NCBI GenBank assembly: GCA_030248225.1
Contig: JASANE010003666.1
Span: 1-64,000, forward strand
Direction: 5' to 3'
Source: Trileptium ribeirensis
Taxonomy: Eukaryota > Nematoda > Enoplea > Enoplida > Thoracostomopsidae
Length of the DNA stretch: 64,000 nt
Part shown: one piece after another, positions 36,011 through 48,805 of the stretch
Position numbering within the stretch: position 1 is the stretch's first letter
Layout of the letters: each line of letters begins with the position of its first letter
The notes under the pieces: model-generated
The model's database searches: none
The model's input: the letters and a program-made list of their open reading frames with translations, nothing else
What the model was told of the DNA's origin: nothing
Translations under genes and position numbers: made by a program

Positions 36011-38984
36011 AGAAATTATGTCAGTTTAACATGAGGACACTCATTGAAACTTTTAACCAAAATTTTAAAGAATCTTTTGCATGTGGAAATATGGGCGTAT
36101 TAAATAATTTGCAAGGAAATGTCTAAGATGTCTCTTTTGCATCCGACCGAAATGATCAAACTTTTAGTATAGGCTGCTAAAAAGTTAACCTTGACAGTTA
36201 TTTAAAGTTTCATACAAACTTCTAAAACCTTGGCATAGACAGTTTTACCAGCTTCTGAAGCTATAGTATCTTTATTTTACTAGTAGCTTGTCTTATTGCC
36301 GTGATGGTGAATTTTGAGTGTTGAATATGTAATTTAGCGAGATGTACACAGCTATAAGCCACCGATTATCATACATCTTGCTTTCAGTAATTGAGAAGAT
36401 ATACCCAATTATTGTGCTCCCAATGTCCAATACACAGAGGATTAATATCAGTCCCAATGTTCAAGCACACAGAGGATTAACTGCTCCACAAAATGAGACC
36501 AAATCTGACATATTTCCATTTTCGTGTATTTAGGGTCTCATGGACCCAATTTTAGAACCTCTTTTGACCCAAATCCTACCATCCTAAAAGGGCCACATAG
36601 CAAAGCATTATCTGCTCCACAAAATGAGTCTAATTCGACTCAGATATCTACGCCGGTTGTCGAGTCACAATAAGTAACGTGATTTTTGGGCCCCATTGGG
36701 ACCATACCCATTTGGCCTAGTTTTTCGGTGGGAAGATGTTGAAAAGCTGGGCTTCCCGCATAAATAAAGGATCAATTAGACATTGCAAGCTTTATAATAG
36801 CTATCGCGCGAATCAATCCGTCCAGCCAAAGTTAAGTTGCGCGTGTTACCCTAAAAACCCAATACGAACATTGTCAAATTTCACCACTGTCACTGCCATA
36901 ATTCTTTGCTTCGCTCATTCCACTCAGAATTCATTACCGATTTTGTATATAATTTTACATGTATACACCTATGTATGAAATAAACTTGTTGTTGTTGAGA
37001 TAATTGTAAATATAGAACGACCGAAAGTAAAAGACAATGTTGTTTTCGAGGAAATCCAATATCAGTTATCTTAAAACACTTTGCTTGCGAGCAATGTGAT
37101 TTTTGCCAAGCTATCGAAAAAATATTAGTTTCCATCAGTTTTTTTGCATTGAACGGGGCCTGAATAAATAAATCTAACGGTCTTCCGTGCCATCTTTGCT
37201 GAAAACCACTACCAAAATTATAAGCAAATTTAAAGCGACAATGCAGTAATTGCACAGAAAATACATATTATGCAGGTATACATTTTTCACCAAAATTCTT
37301 CTGATACCAATATAAATTGGGTAGGTTGCAGCAGAGCGCTTCTATATGCAATTACCAAAATAAAATAAAAGCAAAGGATTGACATCATGGATTCGTCTGT
37401 AAGCAAATTTTTATTGTTCAAGTGCTATTCGCCAACTTCTCAAATTTGCTCTATATTTCTACCGTAACTGTAACTCTGTGAAAAACCTAACCTATTCTTG
37501 ATTAAAAAGGTAGAACACACGTCAGCACTCTTATAATGTGTACAATTTTACGTTTTATCGGCATATGCAATTCATCTACTGGTAATACGCACTGCAATAT
37601 ACAGCCGCTGGATTGAAAATGGACGTTGTCATGATGCCGTTTGTTTTCGAAATTCTTTGGTAAAACGCAAAAACACTCGACGTAAAACTTTTTTAATTAC
37701 CGCTAACGTAATCATCTTCACACAGACTTAAATATTTCTGCTTCTATCGATATATTTCTTTTCCGTTTTAGTTTAGCTCAATTTCAAAGTCAATTTCAAC
37801 TGCTACAACCTTGTCCCTAGGCTTGCAATGCATACCCAATGCTAATTTAAATAATTTTAGTATACATCATATTTACTGCAACTAGCTCTGAAGACAAATA
37901 TCAGCCAATGCGCGTATCTGTTCAGTTCCGTGTTCCAGAAGGGCACTTAGCGAATGGATTAGGCCTGAAAGCAAACAACACATTTAACTAATTAAGAAAA
38001 TTTTAAATGAAGAAATGTTTGAAGCACAAAACAGAAACAAATGTATTTTATTGCATGTAGCAAACAAAATCATCACAGTTTTTTCTCATTACTTACTACA
38101 GTATACGCCAGAAATGACCGTGCATTTCGACCTGACTCTTGCTCGGCAGACTTACTGTAGATAACAACAATATATATTTTTCGAAAATACTATTATTTTC
38201 CTTAGGCTACTAGATGAGGTCACCAAAGTAAACGTTTCCAAGAAGACACATATTCATCATCAAAATTATGTCCATCTTCACCCAAAAAATTCGTCTTTCA
38301 CTTGTTAATGGAAATGAACAGAGCATTGAGAATCAGGCTTTAAGATTTGAAGTAAAAAACTTTTAGTTCAAAAATCTTCAAGTTAAACATTTTTGACGAT
38401 GATTGGTTACAGGAATATCGATGCAAAGATGAACAGCGAGTTCAAATTCGCCAAGAATGCAAAAAGGATGCTTTCTGATTGTGAGCTAAGAATTTGAACA
38501 TTTGAACGCAACCGAAAAGTATAACCGAAAAGACCCGTAGAAACATTTAACTCACACCTGAATAGTCTTAGGCGACGAGATCCCAATTATCGTGTATATT
38601 TTATTTGCTTAATAACACAAAATTAGTTTTCTGCATAACGCAAACTGGCCAAACAATCTCAAAAAAGTGATTTAAAGCATGCGACTACAGATATTATTCC
38701 AACTACTGTTACAATCAACAATCGATCAGAATACAATTTGCTGTATCTTGATAAATAATCAATTTCGGCCTGGGTGTATTAACGAAAAGACCCGTAGGAA
38801 CATCCAACAGATACTTTAAGAGTCTTAAGCAACGATATCAAAATTACTGTGCATATTTTTGTTGCCTAATAACACTAGTGTCTCGCAAACGAGTGCGAAA
38901 CGGAGCGAGCGTTGTTTTATAAGTTATCATTTTGTTTGATAACCTGTAACAGGTTGTGTTTTATTTAGACAATAAAACCTCTTG
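36011..38984. other. left arm, unassigned sequence
   Basis: Repetitive-looking blocks occur at 36420-36640 (ctgctccacaaaatgag twice). A minus-strand open frame at 36890-37255 includes QRWHGRPLDLFIQAPFN after a ttttcag acceptor-like site; its right-arm counterpart has a stop and an insertion. No family is recognised. Confidence 0.35.
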
Positions 38985-39545
38985 AAACTTGAATATATTG
39001 AAAATCCTTAAACTTCACCGACCCTAAACCCATCGAAAACAACTGACAACGCATTAAGTATTTGTGCTGGTCTCTAGATAACCAAACCATCGTGTTCAGC
39101 CTACCGGAAAACCTATATAAACAATTATTAATGACATGTACGCAATACGTGCATAAATACATACTATTTTCTGGAAATCAGATTCATTGACACAAAACCC
39201 AATGAAAACGTCTGAAACGGCATAAGATACCTGTGCTGGACTCTAGATAAAAAAACCATCGTATTCAGCCTACCTGAAAACACTATATAGTCAATTCTTG
39301 ATGGCCTGTACACAATACGTAACCAAATAACTTTAGACAGACTATATTCTAAAATCGGGTTCGTTGACCTTAAACCAACTGAAATATGCACGCTGGATTC
39401 AAGGAAATCAAATCGCTACATCCAACCTTCAGAAATACCAATATATGACATTCTTGATGTCCTGCACGCAACACATCATTCAACAAAGAAAAACGCACAT
39501 TTTGTAAATTGGTTTCGTCGACTTTAAAAATCCTGAAACCTTGGA
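38985..39545. repeat. degenerate ~170-bp tandem repeat, three units
   Basis: The landmark ctctagataa..aaccatcgt..ttcagcctac occurs at 39072 and 39241, with a third, more diverged unit near 39400. Open frames of 63-75 codons on the minus strand come from the repeat. Mirrored at 51180-51740. Confidence 0.75.
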
Positions 39546-40020
39546 GTAATGCGTGGTTCACAGAGATGTGCGTGCACGAATTGATCAGCGTAACTTTTTG
39601 CTACGACGATGTCATATGAAAGTGGTATTGTCAGGGCGTTTAACATTTAAACGCATAACACTAACAATAACATATGCAATATTTATTGCAGCTGCAATGA
39701 CAAATACAGTTATTGCCACAACAGAGAAGGTAACGTGTCGTTGTAAGCTCACCATTCCGTTGTTTGCTATTGTCGCAGCGGCCCATGTCATCTTTAGGGG
39801 ACGGACGTTATAACGTTAGAACAAAGAACAACTTAGAGCGGTGGGTTCGGGGTGGTAGCCCCCGACTTAGTCTCAGGCTTAGAACATGGTTCATATATGG
39901 ACCTTATCTTAGGCTAAGACTAAGGCTTAGGCTTAGTATATCGAGAGCGGCATAGCATGCATTTCATTTCCGCCAGTAACATTGGCCGTCGCAGCAATAG
40001 AAAATTTAAGTCACAAACAC

Positions 40021-40078
40021 CAACAATAGCAAATACTAATATATTGCAGTTGCAATATATTAGCATTTGCTATTGTTG
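40021..40078. repeat. 58-bp near-perfect palindrome
   Basis: Two 28-bp half-sites (caacaatagcaaatactaat.. and its complement) around a 2-bp centre, with one mismatch. It lies in the Harbinger-like element. The right-arm counterpart at 50649-50706 is perfect. Confidence 0.95.
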
Positions 40079-41911
40079 TCACAACTAAGGAGCTGATGCG
40101 TCGTAATACGCTGGAGGAGTCGCCATTTCTTATTTCGCAACAATAAAATAGCAGCTGCAGAAAATTCTAGCTTTTTCAAAGCTATGGTGCTTACGATCAT
40201 GTTATAATCGCGACGAGTTTATCACCACATGCCCAGTCCCAGATGTTACCTCTAGAACTCCTAAACCCTTACAGTGCTGGTCTGATAAGTGTTAAGGAAC
40301 ACCACCTTGGTGTCTTGCGTGTCACCAAATTTACATCTTACAAACAGGGTCATGCTGCTAGAATGTCAAAACTTACGCTTGAAGTCAGTTTTAGTTAGAA
40401 TCTGTTTTAAACTGCTAGTCGTTTCGTCTGTTTGTTCATATTAATAAACAAATAGTTTTTATACATGTTGGAATTTACCGGTAACGTTGAAATTAGCTAT
40501 TTTCGATTTGGAACCTCAGCATCATGCATACTCATAGGGAGTATTCCCTGAGACGTTGTAACCCACCCCTCGGAGCTAAAGCTTAGGCTAAGCCTATGCT
40601 ATACCGCCGACCTCCTGTCACCGACGGGCGGATCCCCCGGATACCTCGGAGTTGCACTATTTAGGATCCCTCCATTTCGCGCTGACCTTGAGAGTTATAC
40701 ATATCCGAGATTATGGAAAATGGCAAATTTTCAACTCATTTCTACCGTAGTTCAAAATTTATTGCGTCGCTGTAGATCAACTTCTTCACCACATCGCGTA
40801 CCTTTGCACTGACGTCACTTTTTACAAGTGCGGGTATATCGCATTATTATAAACCTACCAAATAAATTGATTGTATTCTTCATACATGTTCATAGGGGCA
40901 ACCTTCTGACAGTGCGAACTCATAGGCGCCGAGTTTATCGCACGCCCCACTCCCGCCGACCGCCTGACCTGGCTCCAACGCCACCCTCTGAGGGCCATGG
41001 GCCCCCGCCCGACCCTCAAACCGTGAGCAAGTATAGTTTTTTGTCGGAATTATTTGATAGCGACAGCTTATAATTATCGTTGCACAGTCGACATGTCGCG
41101 ACTAAATATCGAGTATGCTTTCAGTCTCTTTATGCAAAAACGTGTCATTACACCACGACATTAAAAAATATATTAATCTGAGATTATTGTAGTGTGAGTC
41201 GTAAATTTTATTATTTTATGTACACTAAATTATGTAAACAATATATAGTTAGCGCTATTTTAAAACTTTATATATAAAATACAATTAAGTGAAGGCTGCA
41301 AATTATAAAATTTGAACATGTTGCATAAATTGCGCTAATTTCACAGCGCGGACAGCAATAAATGTATTGGAAATTGGCTAATTTGAAGGAAAATGACAAA
41401 AATTAAAAAAAACTTGAGATTCAAATAATTTCGTAAATTTATAATATAGCCCCCGTTCAGTCTGGGCGCTGTGCGATTAAAGCGTATAACGTAATCTTTC
41501 TGAAATTTTAAGCCAAAGCTTTATGTACTACTATGTAGGTGTACTTTATAGATATACGCATAAATGCGTGATAGCATTATATGAAATTTGAGTACACGTA
41601 TTTGTGTTACGCTAAGTATGTATGATGCTGTGCGCCAAGCCAGACCCCCCTGAGAAGTGGTCCAACCACCTTGGCGACGCTGCAGGCGCCGTGCCCATAC
41701 TCGCCGAAGGCACCGTACCACATTCCACTTACCCGCCGACCGAGTGACCGCCATGGTGCCCGAAGGCCTCCACCACCCCGAGCACACGGCCACCTCCCCT
41801 GGGACCTCGGACCTTGAGCATATATGTTCTATAAGCGATAGATATATACTACCGATCTTGGGTTCATGTCGTAGAATTCTATATACAATTTACATCCGAC
41901 GTGTGTAACAC

Positions 41912-42050
41912 TGGAGGGGGCATCAATATTACGCTTTAGAGAGCACCAACATCGTAATGGAGGGGGCACTAATATCAAAGTGGAGGGGCTCCAATAACAA
42001 ACTGGCGAGGGCACAAATATCAAAACGGGGGAGCACCATTATCAAACAAT
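41912..42050. repeat. G-rich minisatellite, ~27-bp unit, left arm
   Basis: Five to six degenerate units of the form ggagggggcac-taatatcaaa-gt. Located near the right end of the Harbinger-like element and mirrored near 48665-48805. Confidence 0.7.
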
Positions 42051-42333
42051 AGCGAGCATTATATTGTTGCTACAATACCAACAAGCTGCTTTTGACGCAG
42101 CAATAACTCGACCGTTCTGCGGTTGTGCAATACAAGAAAACATGTTGCTTCTGCTATTGAGCGTACAATAAAAGCCAATGTTATTGTAGCAGCAATATTT
42201 TAGCTTGTGCTATTGATTGCGCTATGTTTGCAATAACATAATGCCATGACAATATTGTTTTCTTATAACATGTTCGCTGCAACAGCTTACGGTGTGCAAT
42301 TCGTGCACGCACTTCTCTGTGAATGACGCATAA

Positions 42334-43149
42334 CGGAATTCCGACTCCGGTGAAAACCGTGTTCCCGGTGTGGTTCCGGCAAAGAATTAAACCGGTCCAG
42401 CTTGATATACAAAACAGAGTATGGATTATTTCAATACTTAGCTGTAAGTTTGGCTAATATATATTGCGTCAAGCATCAGCCAGTGCGGTTGTAAACTTTG
42501 TAATCAGTCTACACTGGAGTAAAGTAATATTTCTGCAAAGCAGCAAAACACTACTGCGTTCTTGGGAACAACTGTATGTATTGAAACTGTGCGAGCAGTA
42601 TCACTCTTTTTCTCATGTATAGCATTCTGATCATACAATCATCATCATCTAACTGAGGGGCATGGTTGCCCAACGCTAGCCTGAACAATGTCTCTGGCCG
42701 TGGATCAGAATATTATAGTTTACCCTTTTATTGTCTTTTAGAACCACATAAACAATTATTTCAAGTTTCCTATGGAATATCATGCAACAAACTTATGTCT
42801 AATAAATGGAGGCGATTGGATACAGAGCGAAATTGTCTAGTCTACGCTCGATGTGTTAAAACAACATTGAGTAATGCAGGTTAGGTAAAGCTGGTACAGC
42901 GGAAGACATTTCCGCTGGAAGTCCAAAAAACCAACATCTTGATCGATAAATAAATATTTTAGCTTGCTCTGCCTGTTCACAGTTCCAGAAGGGCAATAAT
43001 GTCGTCGCAATACATTAAGTTTAATGTAAAATTCATTTTTAATACATTTTAAATCCGCAGTACCTTCATTTTTCCGTTCATTTGTTACACTATATATAAG
43101 TCTCGAAGACAGTGTTCCGGTTTAAATGCACACTTTCGGTCATTCCCTG
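42334..43149 (-). mobile_element. hAT-like transposon, left-arm copy C (split by Harbinger-like insertion)
   Basis: On the minus strand it begins cagggaatgaccggaagtgt at 43149 and matches copy A through gaggcgattgga, attgaaactgtgcg and ggttccggca. It reaches cggaattccg at 42334. The remaining terminal bases (ggagtaa) lie at 39543-39549, beyond the inserted Harbinger-like element. Outer 8-mers gtttaatg and gtttcagg (as read in the right arm) agree at six of eight positions. Confidence 0.75.
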
Positions 43150-43239
43150 CATTAAACCCTATGAAAAGCATAATATACTAAAATTGAAATCTACATAGCA
43201 AAACCATCGTATCCAGCGAGCTTGATAACTTAATAGACG

Positions 43240-43622
43240 CTAATTGTAAGGTAAACACAAGTAATAATGCGACGGAGTCCGAAAAATCGCTATTTCTTGA
43301 AAAGGATAGATGCACCATATTCGCGCTCTAGCGGCCCAGTGTGTTGTCCCAGTCGTAAGCAAAGTTGTACATCTCGGTGAGGTGATTCTGTGGTCTCCAT
43401 TTTTCGATGCGATGCCTGTGCAGCGAGATATGCGCTGCGAAAAACTGGTACCCATATGGCCAGATTTGGCAAAGGACCCTTAAAAACTTGTGTTTTGCCG
43501 TTTTGACCTCGAAAACGGGGTCGTTCACATTCTACTGCACCGTCGTCATTTTTACTACAGAGTGAAAAAATTCGAAACAAGTCCATCCGAAAATGAGTTA
43601 CAAATGAGCGACAGACAAACAA
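43240..43622. repeat. segment unchanged between palindrome arms (left)
   Basis: Three overlapping frames on the minus strand (up to 110 codons, for example 43290-43622) give the same translations as at 47098-47480, so the two copies are essentially identical over 383 bp while the flanks differ. Only one frame could be real, perhaps 43328-43528 with LRVLCQIWPYGYQFFAAH. No family is recognised. Confidence 0.6.
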
Positions 43623-44432
43623 GTTTTTACGATTTCCCTCCCTAGCGCCTTCGGTGGAAACTGCGCTCGCCTCGCTTGCGCCTTTTCAACAAAATAAGTA
43701 TTTTGCATAACGCTAGCTGGCCAAACAAGAGCTTTCCTTCGCAAAAACTAGATTTAAAGCGTGCGATTAAATATTCCAACTACTGTTGAATCAGATTTAA
43801 GCACCCAAACTTCAAACAAAGTTTCGTTTGAGTTCGATTGTTTTCGTTTAAACGAGAATCGACAGTTGGTTTGCAACTAATTTAACGAAGTTTTAACGAA
43901 TTTCGTTCAAACGAAAATCTTTGGATTTCGTTAGCGTTTCATATTATGTACACTTAGTTCTGATTGTAACTGTGAAGAAACTACTCCTGAACGGTATTTT
44001 TGCTGTCAAAGATTATTAAAAACCGTGAAGACAAGAATAAAATGGGCGTACAACAATTAGGCACGTGATCACAGTTTCTAAGGAAGTTTGAGAATATAGT
44101 TAGAATGGCGAATTCTGTTTAGCAATACGTAGCTTCTTGACTTACAGCGAAGCGTACACTATTTTGATAAAGTTAGAAAAAATGTCCTAAACGGTAGTTA
44201 GAAAACCGAATTCCTAATTCCCTAAAATTGTAACCTAGTTCGATTTTTATAAGTTTGTTATAAACGGAAAAAGCTTTCAGTCATAACAAAATTTCACGCA
44301 CTAAAATATTGAAAACAAGCACGACACTGATCCCCTTCCGACTTAAAGTACAATGTTTTCGCTTACTATATATAAGATAAAGCTGCTATTACTCCCGAAA
44401 ATAGTAAACAAGATGACATTTATCTTCTTCAC

Positions 44433-46275
44433 TTTGCTTATTACAGTTACCTGAGTTTGAGCAAGGACGACTGCGGGACCTGACCCCAGAGTTATCGTTT
44501 GGACTTTGTTAAATTATTCGGCGTTCACGTTCTAATATCCCCAGCGTTTGGAACCTATGCACATCACACATTGTCAGGCACCGTGTCGACAACAGGGTGT
44601 CTTACACACACCGATGTTTTTATAAAAATTTCAAAGGCAGCTAGCTAGGCGTATTGCCACCTCTCGACAGTGTCAAGCACACCGTGTCGTCGTACAGTTT
44701 TATTGACAGTCTGTGGCATTATTTTATCAACGTTCATAGATACAAATATCAAGAATTTAAAAAAACTACCCAGCACAGTTGACTAATAAACCGCATTAGC
44801 TACAGACGGTGTCAGTTACAGTCCCTCACAGAAAACTCATTGAAACTATTTAGCATTGAAGCTTTTGAAATGATTAGAATATATGAATTTGCAATAAATA
44901 TTACGAGTTATTGAATAGATGTATTGAGTCGTACCGTGCTATTCTATTCAACTATTGGTTGTTGTATGATATTGACTGCTGTATATTCTCAATAGGTATA
45001 AACTTGTACCATGTATATGTTTTCATCATAACCCTAGTCATTTTAACCGCTAGTAGAGTAGGACAAGCAGTCGAATTACACTTCGATAATCGTGTTCCTT
45101 CTCATTTGATATCGGCGCGCAACTGAACCCTGAACCTAATACATTGATTCATGTGTTGCCCCTTCTCTTTATTGATCAGTATTTACTAGGTACTATCAGC
45201 TTACCTGAACCAGCCGACTCTTATTATTGAGTCGTCGGCTAGCTTCTGGCACCCTGTTAGCTGAATCGTTGGCACGTGTGTATTCATTTTTCCATGCCCA
45301 ATTTTCTTTTTAGTAGGCGTAGCTGTCACTGGAGTGTTCGTAACAGCGAAACGTAGTTGTTTATGATTCAGCTTACGGTTGTCTGCACTCGATTAGGAAG
45401 GCTATGATTCTTGGTTTCAGTTAATTAAATTACCTGCGAGAATGTTGTACTTTGCTGTATTCTTTATACCATTTCTATTGTTGATGTACGCTAATGTCGT
45501 TGAATGTATAAATGTGTTATGTTAACCCATAGGCGAATGTGTAACCGATCTGCTTGCCAATAAATGATTATTGAAAATCCATTCTGTCCCTGCGTTAATT
45601 GATGATGTATTTAACGATATGTATCAAAGGAGTTCGAAAGTCGCCCCATTCGACGACCTGCGTTCAGGCTGATGTCGGAAGGTCGCAAGTCTTATCGTTA
45701 TCGTGGTTCGCTGACAATCTAACGTCTACGAGGATTCGAGGCAATCACTTGCCGGATTTCGTAGCGGTAGCGAGAAGACGTTAAATGTCTAGGTATTGTA
45801 TAATCCTAGTGGAAGCAACTGTGGCAATAAATTGGCGAAAAGTGCACTTGGTCAACCCAATGTTGTAGCCAATTGGTACTTCCAGCTGACACCAGGATAG
45901 GGAATAGCGATATGGTCTCCTTTGTCTGTGAGCAGTCGACGGAGCCAACCGCCCTGAAGACATCAAAGGTAGTGCCACGTAGGCGACATGTGCAACCTAT
46001 CAGGCCGAGGGAGATGGTCCAGAGTGAGCAAGTTAGGCGCGCCCATGAGGTTACGATAGCTGGGGTAGTACGGGCACCACGTTTGGAAGTGCGTAAAGCA
46101 GCACCGTTACGTTGTCACAATTACGTTTCATCGGCATTTCACACTGAAATTTTATTTACAGTTTGTGGACACTGTACATTTTACACTGTAACTGTGCATT
46201 CGCACTCAGTTAATGAGGGGTACATCAAACACTTATTTATGTTATTTTAGCACATAATTAAAATTTAGGTAAGGC
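44433..46275. other. spacer of the giant palindrome
   Basis: Single-copy sequence between the arms. It contains the hairpin agccgactc..gagtcgtcggct near 45215-45240, an AATAAA at 45559-45564, and plus-strand open frames at 44911-45126, 45599-45784 and 45873-46250 without recognisable motifs. Arm similarity fades at cttcttcac (44424-44432 and 46276-46284). Confidence 0.6.
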
Positions 46276-47097
46276 GTGAAGAAGTTTTATTGGTCATCTT
46301 GTTTATCTATTTTCGGGAGTAATAGCAGCTTTATCGTATCTATATAGTAAGCGAAAACATTGTACTTTAAGTCGGAAGGGGATCAGTGTCGTGCTTGTTT
46401 TCAATATTTTAGTGCGTGAAATTTTGTTATGACTGAAAAAGCATTTTTCCGTTTATAACAAACTTATAAAAATCGAACTAGGTTACAATTTAGGAATTAG
46501 GAATTCGGTTTTCTAACTACCGTTTAGGACATTTTTTCTAACTTGATTCAAAATAGTGTACGCTTCGCTGTAAGTCAAGAAGCTACGTATTGCTAAACAG
46601 AATTCGCCATTCTAACTATATTCTCAAACTTCCTTAGAAACTGTGATCACGTGCCTAATTGTTGTACGCCCATTTTATTCTTGTCTTCACGGTTTTTAAT
46701 AATCTTTAATAGCAAAAATACCGTTCAGGAGTAGTTTCTTCACAGTTACAATCAGAACTAAGTGTACATAATATGAAACGCTAACGAAATCGAAAGATTT
46801 TCGTTTGAACGAAATTCGTTAAAACTTCGTTAAATTAGTTGCAAACCAACTGTCGATTCTCGTTTAAACGAAAACAATCGAACTCAAACGAAACTTTGTT
46901 TGAAGTTTGGGTGCTTAAATCTGATTCAACAGTAGTTGGAATAACATATATAATCGCACGCTTTAAATCTAGTTTTTGCGAAGGAAAGCTCTTGTTTGGC
47001 CAGCTAGCGTTATGCAAAATACTTATTTTGTTGAAAAGGCGCAAGCGAGGCGAGCGCAGTTTCCACCGAAGGCGCTAGGGAGGAAAATCGTCAAAAC

Positions 47098-47480
47098 TTG
47101 TTTGTCTGTCGCTCATTTGTAACTCATTTTCGGATGGACTTGTTTCGAATTTTTTCACTCTGTAGTAAAAATGACGACGGTGCAGTAGAATGTGAACGAC
47201 CCCGTTTTCGAGGTCAAAACGGCAAAACACAAGTTTTTAAGGGTCCTTTGCCAAATCTGGCCATATGGGTACCAGTTTTTCGCAGCGCATATCTCGCTGC
47301 ACAGGCATCGCATCGAAAAATGGAGACCACAGAATCACCTCACCGAGATGTACAACTTTGCTTACGACTGGGACAACACACTGGGCCGCTAGAGCGCGAA
47401 TATGGTGCATCTATCCTTTTCAAGAAATAGCGATTTTTCGGACTCCGTCGCATTATTACTTGTGTTTACCTTACAATTAG
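47098..47480. repeat. segment unchanged between palindrome arms (right)
   Basis: Mirror of 43240-43622. The translations of all three frames match the left arm residue for residue. This suggests recent gene conversion or selection, but coding function is not shown. Confidence 0.6.
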
Positions 47481-47570
47481 CGTCTATTAGTTATCAAAGC
47501 TCGCTGGATACGATGGTTTTGCTATGTAGATTTCAATTTTAGTATATTATGCTTTTCATAGGGTTTAATG

Positions 47571-48385
47571 CAGGGAATGACCGGAAGTGTGCATTTAAAC
47601 CGGAACACTGTCTTCGAGACTTATATATAGTGTAACAAATGAACGGAAAAATGAAGGTACTGCGGATTTAAAATGTATTAAAAATGAATTTTACATTAAA
47701 CTTAATGTATTGCGACGACATTATTGCCCTTCTGGAACTGTGAACAGGCAGAGCAAGCTAAAATATTTATTTATCGATCAAGATGTTGGTTTTTTGGACT
47801 TCCAGCGGAAATGTCTTCCGCTGTACAAGCTTACCTAACCTGCATTACTCAATGTTGTTTTAACACATCGAGCGTAGACTAGACAATTTCGCTCTGTATC
47901 CAATCGCCTCCATTTACTAGACATAAGTTTGTTGCATGATATTCCATAGGAAACTTGAAATAATTGTTTATGTGGTTCTAAAAGACAATAAAAGGGTAAA
48001 CTATAATATTCTGATCCACGGCCAGAGACATTGTTCAGGCTAGCGTTGGGCAACCATGCCCCTCAGTTAGATGATGATGATTGTATGATCAGAATGCTAT
48101 ACATGAGAAAAAGAGTGATACTGCTCGCACAGTTTCAATACATACAGTTGTTCCCAAGAACGCAGTAGTGTTTTGCTGCTTTGCAGAAATATTACTTTAC
48201 TCCAGTGTAGACTGATTACAAAGTTTACAACCGCACTGGCTGATGCTTGACGCAATATATATTAGCCAAACTTACAGCTAAGTATTGAAATAATCCATAC
48301 TCTGTTTTGTATATCAAGCTGGACCGGTTTAATTCTTTGCCGGAACCACACCGGGAACACGGTTTTCACCGGAGTCGGAATTCCG
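47571..48385 (+). mobile_element. hAT-like transposon, right-arm copy C'
   Basis: Mirror of 42334-43149. It begins cagggaatgaccggaagtgt at 47571 and runs to ggaattccg before the TTA at 48386. The terminal rest lies at 51177-51183, after the Harbinger-like insertion. Confidence 0.75.
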
Positions 48386-48664
48386 TTATGCGTCATTCAC
48401 AGAGAAGTGCGTGCACGAATTGCACACCGTAAGCTGTTGCAGCGAACATGTTATAAGAAAACAATATTGTCATGGCATTATGTTATTGCAAACATAGCGC
48501 AATCAATAGCACAAGCTAAAATATTGCTGCTACAATAACATTGGCTTTTATTGTACGCTCAATAGCAGAAGCAACATGTTTTCTTGTATTGCACAACCGC
48601 AGAACGGTCGAGTTATTGCTGCGTCAAAAGCAGCTTGTTGGTATTGTAGCAACAATATAATGCT

Positions 48665-48805
48665 CGCTATTGTTTGATAATGGTGCTCCCCCGTTTTGAT
48701 ATTTGTGCCCTCGCCAGTTTGTTATTGGAGCCCCTCCACTTTGATATTAGTGCCCCCTCCATTACGATGTTGGTGCTCTCTAAAGCGTAATATTGATGCC
48801 CCCTC
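48665..48805. repeat. G-rich minisatellite, right arm
   Basis: Mirror of 41912-42050, seen here as C-rich units such as gccccctccatt and gcccctccactttgatatt. Confidence 0.7.

Larger units (their letters stand above)
39550..42330. mobile_element. Harbinger-like non-autonomous DNA transposon, left arm
   Basis: A 2,781-bp element. Its terminal inverted repeats of about 34 bp read tgcgtggttcacagagatgt at the left and tgcgtcattcacagagaagt at the right, both followed by gcgtgcacgaattg. TAA flanks both sides (39547-39549 and 42331-42333), the 3-bp target duplication typical of PIF/Harbinger. Inside are many gctattgttgc-type motifs, cttaggct runs and a 58-bp palindrome. No transposase is present. 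It sits in the terminal repeat of a hAT-like element whose sequence resumes at 42334. Confidence 0.82.
32655..44432. repeat. left arm of giant inverted repeat
   Basis: This 11.8-kb arm is the reverse complement of 46276-58512. Paired landmarks keep a near-constant coordinate sum of about 90,720 from the inside out to about 36,300, then about 91,175 further out. The step is one indel of about 475 bp. Single-base differences are scattered throughout; the arms look about 97-99% identical by eye. Confidence 0.95.

Noticed and set aside
45873..46250. 125-codon frame in the palindrome spacer as a gene
   Set aside because: No motif or splice evidence; its C-terminal half translates A+T-rich non-coding-looking DNA.
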